From: Fulvia fulva
Taxonomy: Eukaryota > Ascomycota > Dothideomycetes > Mycosphaerellales > Mycosphaerellaceae
Assembly (NCBI RefSeq): GCF_020509005.1
Contig: NC_063022.1
Location: 434,001-498,000 of the forward strand
Reading direction: 5' to 3'
Length of the DNA: 64,000 nt
Below are positions 23,611 to 32,625 of the stretch, piece by piece. A program made the translations under genes and the position numbers. Within the stretch, counting starts at the first letter, position 1. Each line of letters starts with the position of its first letter. Below the pieces are notes generated by a model. The model was not told where the DNA came from. It saw nothing but the letters and a program-made list of their open reading frames with translations, and did no database searches.

Positions 23611-23661
23611 TGGCCCGCTCGGTAGTGTAGCCCGCTCGGTAGTGTGGCCCGCTCGGTAGTG
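23611..23661 (+). repeat. Three tandem 17-bp copies of the transposon terminus
   Basis: TGGCCCGCTCGGTAGTG, TAGCCCGCTCGGTAGTG and TGGCCCGCTCGGTAGTG lie end to end. Only one copy is present at the left end. Confidence 0.95.
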
Positions 23662-24098
23662 AAGCACGATATACCTGTTTAATAATAATAGCTATAATTA
23701 AGGGTACTAAGTAACGCCCTGTCTACGTAGTAAATAGACGGAAGATATTACTAATATAGCTTACTTATATAGACGATATAGTGTCTAGATAGCTTGAATA
23801 CACCTTATGTTGTTGTTGAGATAAGCACTTTCATTAAGGTGGCCAACACCCGCTGCGCGGGTCGTGAGGATCAACACGGCTAGTGTGGGTACAGCTTGGA
23901 CCGTGCAGCGTGACTTCCTATTTGAGCAACAAATAATGTTACCAGTTGGAAGGTACTTCAAGATCACATAAAATCGTGCTTACGGCAGGACAACGAACGA
24001 TCAACGAAGTGAAGCGCATGAGTAGCGCTGTGAGAAGCCATATTTGTTGCAATACATGTCGCTTCATGACGCTGGCTTACACTACCTAGGTACCTAAC
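23662..24098. other. Transition from RIPed repeats to gene-bearing DNA
   Basis: Up to about 23,780 the DNA is still TA-rich with few CpA. From about 23,800 CpA and TpG reappear and composition becomes ordinary. I see no gene here; it holds the 3' flank of the next gene. Confidence 0.7.
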
Positions 24099-25439
24099 TT
24101 ACTCCATTCGAAGGTACGCCACTCTAAAGCCTCCAAGGCTCTGATACAAGGTATGATACATGACTTCATCCGCCCCAGCTCCATAATTCACCTCCGGATC
24201 CGTCATATAATCTTGCCACTCCACGCACGCTTTCTGAAGCTTCTTGAGCCGCGGATGGTCCTCTGGTGGTACGTTATACAGAGGCTGTGTCTTCCTCTCC
24301 GCCCACGACCCTTCGTAGCCATCACGGAAGCGCTCCAGTCTTTCTTTCCTCGTCACGAAGTCTTGTCCTGGGACTTTGAGGCGCATGAAGCGGCGATGCT
24401 CGTGGGGTAGCAGTATCCACCCGAGGCCGCGGTTCAGTGTGATATTGAATTCATCCTGAATTATGTCGGCGCGGCCGATCTCGTATGCTTCTTTGCGGCC
24501 GAGCTTGTGGGTAGAGTCGCTTTCCGGGTCGACAAGTCGCAGTATCGTCTTAGTCGGTTCTGCATCTGGCAGGAGAATTGCCGCATCGTCGACCCAGTGG
24601 AATAGCAGACTTTCACTTCCGCAATGTGGGCCGTAGGGGTTGACCTCAATCAGCTTGACCTGAAAGTCGGGCTTGTGTACTTCTGCATATACGTCCAGGA
24701 GGCATTCTGTGAACCCCTGAGTAGGGCCAATTTCATGCCAAAGTGCTCTGATCTGCTGCACCATCTCTCGCAGGCTGCCATCCTCCACCCCAGGATGATG
24801 AGCTTGGTAGAATCGGCTTTGGCTTATGACGACGACTTCGTTTGAGTGGATGTAGCAGCGCCACTCGCTGAGGCGGTCGAGGGTGGTGTGGTATGGGAAG
24901 AAGTAGAGCACGTTGTCGATCGCATCATTCTCATCGTTTGCGTGCAGAGTCAGCAGTGCTTGCACCGCGCGCTTCGAGCAGACAGTCTTCAGAAATGCCT
25001 CGGTCTTGGTGTGTACCGGTTGGAGGTTGCCGTCATCGACATCTTTCGGACTGCTCTCGCTGAGACGGATGAAGTATCCCTCGCGAGATTTTGGCAATGG
25101 TGGGGATGAGAACGCGATGAGTTGAAGCTCGTGGAGATACTGTGATGCCTTTGAGGTTGAGTAGTCGCTCTTCGCCGCGACTTTTAGCAGCCTCGTGATC
25201 TGTGACTTGTTAAGTCTTAGGGTTCTGGTCGGTTCGTGTAGCATGTGCTTCGAGATCTCGGCACTCAGCCAACGCGCCATGTTGAACGGAATGCGCTCTT
25301 GCTCCCTGCGATGAAGATACGCCGGGGTGAGATAGCCTGTCTCGCCTATCCAGGGAGCCAAGGCATGTCGATTGTAGGCGTTCAGTCTCGCTGTTGGTGC
25401 TGTGTTCAGCGGTAGTCTCTGGATCTCGATGTCGTCCAT
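24099..25439 (-). CDS. Cdc123/D123-like protein
   Basis: A single 446-codon frame from an ATG. It carries the D123 family signature in order: YFIRLSESSPKD (about 124-135), SEWRCYIHSNEVVVISQS (about 190-207) and LLDVYAEV followed by VKLIEVNPYGP (about 243-268), where the Asp and the Glu/Asn of the last block are metal and ATP contacts in the ATP-grasp fold. Cdc123 is a cytosolic chaperone that helps assemble translation factor eIF2. This copy lacks the usual Cdc123 N-terminal region and has LIEVNP where LIDFNP is common, so it may be a diverged paralogue with another role. It is the first intact host gene beside the transposon block and points toward it. It shares a 604-bp upstream interval with the divergent prenylcysteine lyase gene. 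Confidence 0.8.
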   Translation of the reverse strand: MDDIEIQRLPLNTAPTARLNAYNRHALAPWIGETGYLTPAYLHRREQERIPFNMARWLSAEISKHMLHEPTRTLRLNKSQITRLLKVAAKSDYSTSKASQYLHELQLIAFSSPPLPKSREGYFIRLSESSPKDVDDGNLQPVHTKTEAFLKTVCSKRAVQALLTLHANDENDAIDNVLYFFPYHTTLDRLSEWRCYIHSNEVVVISQSRFYQAHHPGVEDGSLREMVQQIRALWHEIGPTQGFTECLLDVYAEVHKPDFQVKLIEVNPYGPHCGSESLLFHWVDDAAILLPDAEPTKTILRLVDPESDSTHKLGRKEAYEIGRADIIQDEFNITLNRGLGWILLPHEHRRFMRLKVPGQDFVTRKERLERFRDGYEGSWAERKTQPLYNVPPEDHPRLKKLQKACVEWQDYMTDPEVNYGAGADEVMYHTLYQSLGGFRVAYLRME

Positions 25440-26043
25440 TTTGGTTGCTTCTTGGCAGGATATTGAGGCTCTGATTCTGGAAGTGAGTATGATCGTAGTT
25501 GTATTTTATTGTGAAGGAGAGGCAGACAATGTTAATCGCGATATCATGGGTCACAGCGGTGTTCATTTTGAGGACATGATCACGTCCCCATCGCGCCTGC
25601 GAATCACGGTCAGTGGTAGTGGGACTTCACCACGTGGCCTACCCAGTCTGCCCAGTCTGTCTAGCAATCAACATTTCTCTGCAGACTGCCGCGTGCTCGA
25701 GTTGTCATTGATTCGATGCATGGCCTCCACGGGTGGGCACGTGGACGTCGTTCTGGCACCGTAGGCTGAATCTCGCCATAGCATAAGCCCTCTAGAAGCA
25801 ATACGCGTCTGTCTTGAAATATCAATGTGAAAAGACAAGTGTGGTCGGGAAGATGGAGAGGATGTTGTTCAGATGCTCCCTGCTGTCGATCTTGACCGCG
25901 CGGAAAGAAGCCGCGATGCCGTCTCACGATTCAAGATGCAAGGCACGCGATCTCACCTCTTGCCTTCTTGACAATAGCAAACCATGTAGCCAACACAATA
26001 TCAAGCCCATAGTGGCATCATCAACGTCTAATCATCAAGCACG
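25440..26043. promoter_or_regulatory. Divergent intergenic region (shared promoter interval)
   Basis: It separates the start codons of two divergent genes, so it must contain both promoters. No clear TATA box or known operator stands out. The plus-strand start is preceded by a CAAGCACG leader and the minus-strand start lies in GTCGTCCATTTTGG. Confidence 0.5.
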
Positions 26044-27657
26044 ATGAAGCTCTCGTCTTTCACGGCCGCCACCTTTGCCTGGCTCTCCGGTGCACAGCAA
26101 CAGGTCCCACTGCAGGCGGATGACCACACTCGACCTACGAACATCGCCATTATCGGCGCTGGAGCTGGCGGATCCTCAGCAGCCTACTTCCTCTCCAAGT
26201 ATGCCCACAATGCCTCGATTCCACTCAACACTACCGTCTTCGATCGAAATCCGTACGTAGGCGGCCGCTCCACCACCGTCTCGGCCTACAACGATACAAC
26301 ACTCCCCGTCGAGCTCGGTGCAAGCATTTTCGTTGAGATCAACCACATCCTTGTAGACGCAGCGAAAGACTTCAATCTCTCGACATCTGGGCTCGCAGAG
26401 AATGACTTCCATGTCGATGGCTCGAAGGTACCTGGCCCACAGCTAGCGATCTGGGACGGCGAGAATATTGTCCTAACAGCAAATGGCGGCTGGTTTGACT
26501 TTGCAAAACTGTTCTGGAAGTATGGATGGACACCAGTAAGGACGCAGAAGTTGATGAAGAAGGTCATTGGAAAGTTCATGCAACTCTACGATGCGCCTCT
26601 ATTCCCGTTCGCAAGCTTGACGCAGGCAGCACAGGACACTGGATTGCTGGCTGTCACGGCTTCGACGGGCGAGCAGTATATGCGTGAGAATGGGATCACG
26701 GGACCATTCGGGAGGGAAGTGGTGCAGGCTAGTACGAGGGTGAACTATGCTCAGAATTTAGGATACATCCATGGCTTGGAGGCGATGGTGTGTATGGCTA
26801 CCGACGGGGCTATGGCGATTGAGGGAGGGAATTGGAAGATCTTCGATGGAATGATCAAGAGCAGTGGAGCACATCTGAAGCTAGAGACCAAGGTAGGAGG
26901 TATCTGGCCGCAAGGGCATGGGAAGTACGCTCTGAACTACAGCCACATCGATGGCACCGGATCAGGATCGCAGCTCTTCGATGCCGTCGTACTGGCAGCG
27001 CCATACCAGTACTCTGACTTAAAGAGCTTAGGCGTGGCCAGCGAACACCACCCTGACGAAATACCTTATGTCGAGCTCCACGTCACCCTCTTCACCTCAC
27101 CACACCTCCTGTCACCCGAATTCTTCAACATGCCAGCAGATAAGCCCGCCCCTCGAGTCATCCTCACAACCCTCCCCGACGGCGAGCCCGCCCGCAAAGG
27201 CAAAGAAGGCGTAGGAAGTCCCGGCTTCTTCAGCATCTCCCTCCTCCGCCCCATCGTAAACCCAAACACAAGCCAGAAAGAATACCTCTACAAAATCTTC
27301 TCACCCGAAGCACCAGATTCGGAATGGCTGGCCGCCCTACTGGGTGTGAAAGATTCGCCAGGGGGTGGGAAAGAGATTGTAAGTGGCAGGGATATTACGT
27401 GGATATACCGGAAAGTCTGGAATAGCTATCCGTATGAGTACCCAAGGGTGACGTTTGAGGATCCGAACTTGGGCAAGAATCTTTACTATACTTCGGGTAT
27501 GGATAGTTTCATTAGCACGATGGAGACGAATGCGTTGATGGGGAAGAATGTGGCGAGGTTGATGGTGGATGAGTTGGTGAGGAAGGATTCGAATCAAGAT
27601 AGTATCGAGGGGATCATGGTGCAGAAGAATGTGACAGATGCATTCGCCGCGGTTTAG
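26044..27657 (+). CDS. Prenylcysteine oxidase/lyase family flavoprotein
   Basis: A 537-codon frame without introns. Residues 1-18 or so form a secretory signal peptide. IAIIGAGAGGSSAAYFL (about 34-50) is the Rossmann GxGxxG FAD site, followed by VFDRNPYVGGRST and VELGASIFVEINHIL, hallmarks of prenylcysteine lyase. These enzymes cleave the thioether of farnesyl- or geranylgeranyl-cysteine from degraded prenylated proteins, making the free aldehyde, cysteine and peroxide, in vacuole or lysosome. Several N-glycosylation sequons (for example NTT, NDT, NLS) agree with passage through the secretory route. Length is normal for the family (about 500 residues). It is divergent from the Cdc123-like gene. 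Confidence 0.9.
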   Translation: MKLSSFTAATFAWLSGAQQQVPLQADDHTRPTNIAIIGAGAGGSSAAYFLSKYAHNASIPLNTTVFDRNPYVGGRSTTVSAYNDTTLPVELGASIFVEINHILVDAAKDFNLSTSGLAENDFHVDGSKVPGPQLAIWDGENIVLTANGGWFDFAKLFWKYGWTPVRTQKLMKKVIGKFMQLYDAPLFPFASLTQAAQDTGLLAVTASTGEQYMRENGITGPFGREVVQASTRVNYAQNLGYIHGLEAMVCMATDGAMAIEGGNWKIFDGMIKSSGAHLKLETKVGGIWPQGHGKYALNYSHIDGTGSGSQLFDAVVLAAPYQYSDLKSLGVASEHHPDEIPYVELHVTLFTSPHLLSPEFFNMPADKPAPRVILTTLPDGEPARKGKEGVGSPGFFSISLLRPIVNPNTSQKEYLYKIFSPEAPDSEWLAALLGVKDSPGGGKEIVSGRDITWIYRKVWNSYPYEYPRVTFEDPNLGKNLYYTSGMDSFISTMETNALMGKNVARLMVDELVRKDSNQDSIEGIMVQKNVTDAFAAV

Positions 27658-27844
27658 CTACTGATACAGCTGTAAGCATTCCTAGCATGATTCCTTCTGC
27701 AGCATATCTTTCTGTTGGTCGCAGGAGGCGATAGCCATTGGCTCAGCGCCGCACACTTGGATCATGCCAACAGCACAAAGACCAAGTGACCCATGAAGCC
27801 GATTTTTTGTCTGCTGCATGTCTTGACGAGCCAGCTAGCAATAG

Positions 27845-28486
27845 ATGGACAGAGACAAGGCAATTCATGAACCTCTCACGGCGCGTCGTTATTCCCACCA
27901 CAAACTCAGGCAGCATGCAAAGACACCGGCCTGTCAGGATCTAGACCAAGTCCTGGTGCGTGGGATAGCAAGCGCTCTGCGCGTAGACAGAAGTGAAGCC
28001 AGACTCGATCCTCCCTACGAAGATGAGCCGGATTTTGCTGCTGCTCCTCCGCATTTCGACGGTTCCGCTCAGATCAAATGTTACTGGGATCCAGATGATA
28101 AGATCTGCCAGGGCGATGAAGAGCCGTTCAGCGATGAGTTCGGCGCGACGACACACCAGCACATTGCTCTTGTTCGAGCTATCACCAAATCTGCACGCAT
28201 GAAGAATCCCAACAACCCTGCGCCATCGCAGCCATTTTTCCAGGTCATGGTCAGAGCGGGACCACATGAGTGGGAAAGCATCTATCGCACTGCCATCGAT
28301 CTGATCAACAAGCATTTCCCAGAGAAGTCACATCCCAGGTCGAAATACGTCTACCTCGTCACGCCGAGAATCCGGTTCTTCGCCAATGATTGCGTTGCGT
28401 TCTCTACTGCAGCCCAGTCTTCCAATGCCTCGAGTAACTCCGCGAATTCACAGAATCAACCAACTGCAGTAGTATCGACGCCTTAG
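27845..28486 (+). CDS. Hypothetical protein, family A copy 1
   Basis: A 213-codon frame from an ATG, of no family I recognise. The core (about 53-185) begins LDPPYEDEPDFAAAPPHFDG, continues with CYWDPDDKICQGD, and later has QPFFQVMVRAGPHEWESIY, a probable helix (DLINKHFPE) and YVYLVTPRIRFFAND. The tail is Ser/Asn/Gln-rich. The same core recurs in broken form at 29,479, so the gene was duplicated locally. There is no signal peptide or membrane segment. The first 50 residues have no counterpart in copy 2, so the start could be wrong, and a 5' intron is possible. Confidence 0.55.
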   Translation: MDRDKAIHEPLTARRYSHHKLRQHAKTPACQDLDQVLVRGIASALRVDRSEARLDPPYEDEPDFAAAPPHFDGSAQIKCYWDPDDKICQGDEEPFSDEFGATTHQHIALVRAITKSARMKNPNNPAPSQPFFQVMVRAGPHEWESIYRTAIDLINKHFPEKSHPRSKYVYLVTPRIRFFANDCVAFSTAAQSSNASSNSANSQNQPTAVVSTP

Positions 28487-28517
28487 CGCGCACCACAGGA
28501 CGCGCTGCCTTAAGCGC

Positions 28518-28993
28518 ATGACACTCCGGATGACCTTGCCCAGATACATTCCGTACAAAGCCCATCAGCCAACACAGTCCGCGCCACCGAATCTACCAGC
28601 AGCACCGCCTCACGTCCCGGGCTACCCTCCAGTTTCCGACCTTCCGATGAGCGCTCATGATCTCGACCTGGGCCCGAAACCGAAGGAGGACTTTCTTATG
28701 CCACCGATTGATCCTCATGCAGATGTGACGGACTCCAGGGTTGACGAGAACGGCGACTATTGGTATCACGTCACCTGGACCGATTCCAAAGTAGCCAACG
28801 GCAAGCGAGCCGCAGGAGCGGCAAAGCAAACGCTAGAAGTTGACGAGCACTGTCATGCATGGTTCCCAGCATGTTCGTTAGGCAGTGGCTAGACCAAAGT
28901 CATCAAGGAGTTTACTACCAGGAAGAGAGAGGCCGAAGCTAGCCCTGCTATGCAGTCAGTGAAGCGCAAAGAAGTTCTCAAGCCACTGAGCTA
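28518..28993 (+). pseudogene. Chromodomain-like relic with an in-frame stop
   Basis: The frame opens at an ATG at 28,518 and reaches TAG at 28,890-28,892. Beyond the stop the same frame goes on as TKVIKEFTTRKREAEASP up to a second stop at 28,991. The stretch DSRVDENGDYWYHVTW, then HCHAWFPACSLG and VIKEF, has the spacing of a chromodomain (aromatic cage-type YWYHVTW, WFPAxxL for WEPxxNL, and the C-terminal helix). That match is weak and is inference. A spliced gene joining this to 27,845-28,486 was considered, but no phase-compatible splice sites were found. Confidence 0.4.
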
Positions 28994-29478
28994 CTAGGGA
29001 GTTGTTAGGCATAATATGGAGTTGAGTCAGATTGGAGAGGGGTGCGCATTGTGTGGCATAAGATGGGGTCTCTATTGTTTCGATCATGAACATAGATAAC
29101 ACACACACGCTTACAGCATAGATAGTTTAAGTGCCTTCGGGTTGCATGTCGCGGTGCATAGCACTGTCGGCTAATGATACAAGAGATTTTGAACATACAT
29201 CTACGTGCGTGCAACGCTGCCGCAAAACCAAGTTAATCTCAGCCTCAGAAGCATTTGAAAGAGTTTCAGCTCATCGTCTGGAACGTTCCTGGATCTGACA
29301 CCATTTCCATCAAGATCGTGCCTGCCAGAGGATCGGAGCGGGAAGGCTTGTCGCGGAAACATGTGTCCCCAAACTAAGGAAGCTACCACTGCGGTCCTCA
29401 ACATTCTCAGGTCTTGACTTCTTCTTTTTCTTGCCTCCACAATCTCCCACTGCCACACCAAATTTCCCCCATCATCAG
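28994..29478. other. Intergenic, no feature seen
   Basis: No convincing coding sequence on either strand. It separates the chromodomain-like relic from family A copy 2. Confidence 0.5.
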
Positions 29479-30230
29479 ATGGCACACTCCACCAACACTC
29501 GGACATACTCCCCGGTCCACATCCCCATCGACGACCCACCCTACGAAGACCCTCCAGACTTCGCAGCTGCACCTCCCCATTTCGACTCTTGCACTGTCCT
29601 TTTCTACTGGGATCCCAACGACGCAATCTGTCAGGACGATGAAGCTTTCTCCGATGAATTCAGCGAACGCACTGGGAAAGGCAAGCACTCTCCTATGCCA
29701 TCACGAACTCAGCACGGGTAAAGAATCCGACCGACCCGAAACGAAGTGAGCCGTTCTTTCAAGTACTCGTAAGTGCTGGCCAGGACGAGTGGGAGAGGAT
29801 ATGTGAGGTGGTGAGGGAATTGATCGAGAAGTGGTTTCCGGAGAGTAAGTTTCCAAGGGACGTGTATACCTATCTGAAAGTGCCGAAAGTGAGGTTCTTT
29901 AAGAACTGTGTGGGAGATCTGGGGGCGTGGGATGGAGGTGCGAACCGGGGCGAAGCTGAAGATGTAACGGCGACCATGGATCTGTCGCGCGAGGGAGATT
30001 TGACTAGTAATGGAGGTAGTGGCCGGGAAAGTGCTCAAAGCCTCTCAACTAGCATATGCTCTCTGCAGCGCATCAGCGCTTGGGTGATGGTGAAGAACGA
30101 CCTTGACCTGTTGGACTGCCTCAGCCGTCTGTGCTCATTCTGGACGCCTAGATTCCATCTTGTGTGCTTGGCATCTTTGTTGAGAGGTCAGAGCAAACTC
30201 CCTGCGCACTTGCATATGCCCCCACAATGA
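29479..30230 (+). pseudogene. Family A copy 2, frameshifted
   Basis: From the ATG at 29,479 the frame gives DDPPYEDPPDFAAAPPHFD and YWDPNDAICQDDEAFSDEF, clearly homologous to 27,845-28,486. Near 29,660-29,690 similarity changes frame, continuing as LSYAITNSARVKNP, EPFFQVLVSAGQDEWERI and YTYLKVPKVRFFKN. The original frame ends in a stop at 29,721. No intron with GT-AG ends fits the junction, so a one- or two-base indel is the simplest reading; a sequencing error is the alternative. The tail to 30,230 is unlike copy 1. Confidence 0.65.
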
Positions 30231-30275
30231 CCCTGGAAATGGAGGCCCTTCCTACACAACGACTCAGCTACAAAC

Positions 30276-31157
30276 ATGAGCGGTACGTCCAACACGCCAG
30301 CCCAGACGCTCGTCAGACTAGGTGAGACTTCAGATGGCATCAACAACCATTCACCAGGATCCGAACCGCAACCAATGCTCTCTGCGAGGGGTGAGAAAAA
30401 CATCTAGGTCGTGGACCCAGGGGCTTTCGAAGAGAACATCAAATCTAATCTCAAGAATGACCCCGCGCTCCAGCAAAGCGACAATACTTACCAGCTCGTG
30501 AAGCTTCCTGACGGATACCATGCTTGGTTGAAGACGCGATTCAGCTCCTCTGCAGCCGGCTACTCTCAAACCTATCATATCTACGGCCATCCGAGCGGCC
30601 GTGGTTTTGATACGTTCAAGGGCTTCTACGAGCATTTCAAGTTCCTGCATGGCCTGACCGAGAAGAGCACATGTGAGTGCTGGTTGTGCGGAAAGGATCG
30701 CGACAAGGCAAACTGGGCGCCCAAGGATGAGTACGTTGACATGATGTCCGAGAAACTTTCTGGACATCTAGGGAACGTAGCTCGGACCGCTCAGAGCGAT
30801 ATGACTTTCGAGCAGCAGTACTTTGCTTCTGTGGGAGTGGGAACGATCGTGGCACAGAGTTTGGTGGTAAGTGAACACTCCAATGTGCACGTGTGCTCAT
30901 ACTAACCACTTTTGCAGGATGCGATCTGGGCTGTCTTTAACCATGAGAAAGCTGCCTGGGATCCAGTCCGATGTTTGGTGTACTTCAAGCGCGTCTTTGC
31001 CATGGCTGACAGTCTGGTGTTCGCGGCAGGGATCTGCAAGGAGAACTGCAAGTTTGCTGCCGACATTGCCACTGACCTGGACAAGTTCAAGACTGGTTGG
31101 CAGGCGGAGTATGATGCTGAGGAGCGGCGAGGGGCGGCGGCCTTGCCGGGTGCTTGA
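30276..31157 (+). CDS. Clr2 N-terminal-domain-like protein, family B copy 1
   Basis: Proposed exons 30276-30321, 30421-30866 and 30918-31157 (243 aa). The last intron is certain (GTAAGT, CTAAC, CAG). The first is inferred: the ATG frame meets a TAG at 30,406, and splicing 30322-30420 restores the frame and matches the paralogue (GAFEENIKSNLKND against ASFEEELAKLIKND). The core has YQLVKLPDGYHAWLKTR, YHIYGHPSGRGFDTFKGFYE, FKFLHGL and CECWLCGKD. This LPxGY, GHPxGxxFxSxxxFxxHF, CxCxxC layout recalls the N-terminal domain of the silencing factor Clr2. The last exon contains a helical region with several Cys. If the Clr2 link is right, a nuclear or chromatin role is possible, but that is inference. 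Related copies lie at 31.7, 40.3 and 41.4 kb. Confidence 0.7.
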
Positions 31158-31688
31158 GCAAAGTGTATGGCAGAGTGTAGCTGAGTAGTGGGTAGTCCGT
31201 TGCGTTCGATATTACGTAGATGACTTCAGAATATGTGCTGATTCGTGATCGTCGCTTCTGAGTAACAATTGACTTGGTCTTTGATGACTTCGATCCGGTG
31301 GCGAGGAGACTATCACCGTGGTATGTGCAACCTGCGGAGACCGGCAGGCCATTGACGCTCTTCAAGATAGAGCTGTACGTAAGCCTGGCTCTGGCATCCT
31401 TGGGCATAGAGCAAGCCCGGTGTAGAGGCCTTCAGCTGTCGAGTAGTGTGTCTTGTTGTTCTTCTGACAAGCAGACGTGAACATAGCTGACTGAACAAAG
31501 AGCGATATGGCTCGTAGAGTCTAGAAGCCCCCAATTTCTGCCACAGCGATTAGCAATCGGCCTGTTCATTTACCCTGGTTCTAATGCTACTGCAGGTCTT
31601 TCAGCGCAGCAAACGAATCGACAGCATATAGTCTTCGACCAGTCGTTGGTCGATCTGATCTCCAACAAGAACCATCGGGTGAGCGAAA
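31158..31688. other. Intergenic, no feature seen
   Basis: Only short, unsupported frames. It separates two family B copies. Confidence 0.5.
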
Positions 31689-32625
31689 ATGGCCTCAACA
31701 CCACGCAACCAAAGCTCAAGCACAATCGTGGTCATACCTCAGATATCCAAAAGTGACGGCATCGGCAGATGGCCAGAGGGCAGCAACCCACCACCTAGTC
31801 GCCCTGCCGAACGTGCTTGGCAATACGACGAAGAGCAGTTCAAGAAGATCATCGGCGGAAATCTCACCGAAAGCTGGTCCGACCGCGATACGAAGACCTA
31901 CATCGTTGACAGCCTTCTGGTGGAGCAAACGCGACAAGAACGACCAGCGCCGGGACTTTCGCATCTGGGGCCATCCATCTGAGAAGCCGTTCTTGTCCAA
32001 GGAGCAGTTCCTCAAGCATTATGCGTTCATGCAGTATCGGGGTAATGACCCTGTCCTTTCCTGCAGTTGTATGCTTTGCAAGGAGAAGAAGAAGAAGACT
32101 GGGTACTTCTATATCGGCGATCCGCATCTGGACCAGGCAAATGTGATTATGGATGCACTCAAGGAGTGGTGGAAGCAGTTGTCTTTCAAGGATGCCTATA
32201 GCTGGACCGATGAAGAGGAGGAGTTCGCTTCCCATGGGATGAGCTACCCGAAAGCTGAGAGGTTGCGTGTAAGTCCAGCAAGCCGTGCTGACATGCTTCG
32301 AACGTCAAACTAACCGACTCGCTAGGACGTTGTCTTGGAAGCATTCCACCACGGCGCCAAAATTGGCGTGGATGATGATGAGAAGTGAGACCCAGAGGGC
32401 TGTACAGAGCAGTTCCGAAAGATTGTGGAGTTGATTAAGGTAAGTGTTCAAGTCTTGCACGTTGAGTATGTGCTGACCACAGCGTAGACCGACATCCGGG
32501 TTGCAACAGCTATCGTCAAAGGTAAGCAGAAGAGCGTCGAAGCCATCGGCCGTGATCCTGAAGGTTGGGTGACGATCATGGATGGCGAGGAGGAGCATCT
32601 TCGAGAGCAAGAGGCGGAGGGATAG
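31689..32625 (+). pseudogene. Family B copy 2, frameshift and stop
   Basis: The ATG frame at 31,689 gives YDEEQFKKIIGGNLTESW, then similarity jumps frame near 31,910 to AFWWSKRDKNDQRRDFRIWG, FLSKEQFLKHYAFM and CSCMLCKEKKKK. An intron at 32269-32325 (GTAAGT, CTAAC, TAG) sits where the other copies have theirs, and the next exon begins with Asp as they do. That exon has a TGA at about 32,386. A second intron-like interval is at 32440-32487 (GTAAGT, CTGAC, TAG). At least two lesions make a functional product unlikely. Confidence 0.7.

Larger units (their letters stand above)
21813..23661 (-). mobile_element. RIP-degraded Fot1/pogo-like DNA transposon
   Basis: Terminal inverted repeats are visible. 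The left end starts ACTACCGAGCGGGC and runs on through CTAAGAACTATACTACTTC; the right end inverts to the same sequence with RIP-type differences. Between them the minus strand reads as a pogo-class DDE transposase: ILDQDTYNFDETGFIIGV-like near 23.04-23.10 kb (first Asp), LLIIDSYESYNS near 22.71-22.74 kb (second Asp), and LYILSHASYLLQLLDIGCY near 22.60-22.68 kb (third Asp). Length of about 1.85 kb fits Fot1-type elements. Several stops make it dead. The right end carries three tandem copies of the outer 17 bp. Confidence 0.88.

Noticed and set aside
24099..25439. Plus-strand frames within the Cdc123-like gene
   Set aside because: They are overlapping shadows without recognisable motifs.
27845..28993. 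A single spliced gene joining family A copy 1 to the chromodomain-like relic
   Set aside because: Candidate GT-AG pairs between 28,470 and 28,555 do not keep phase.
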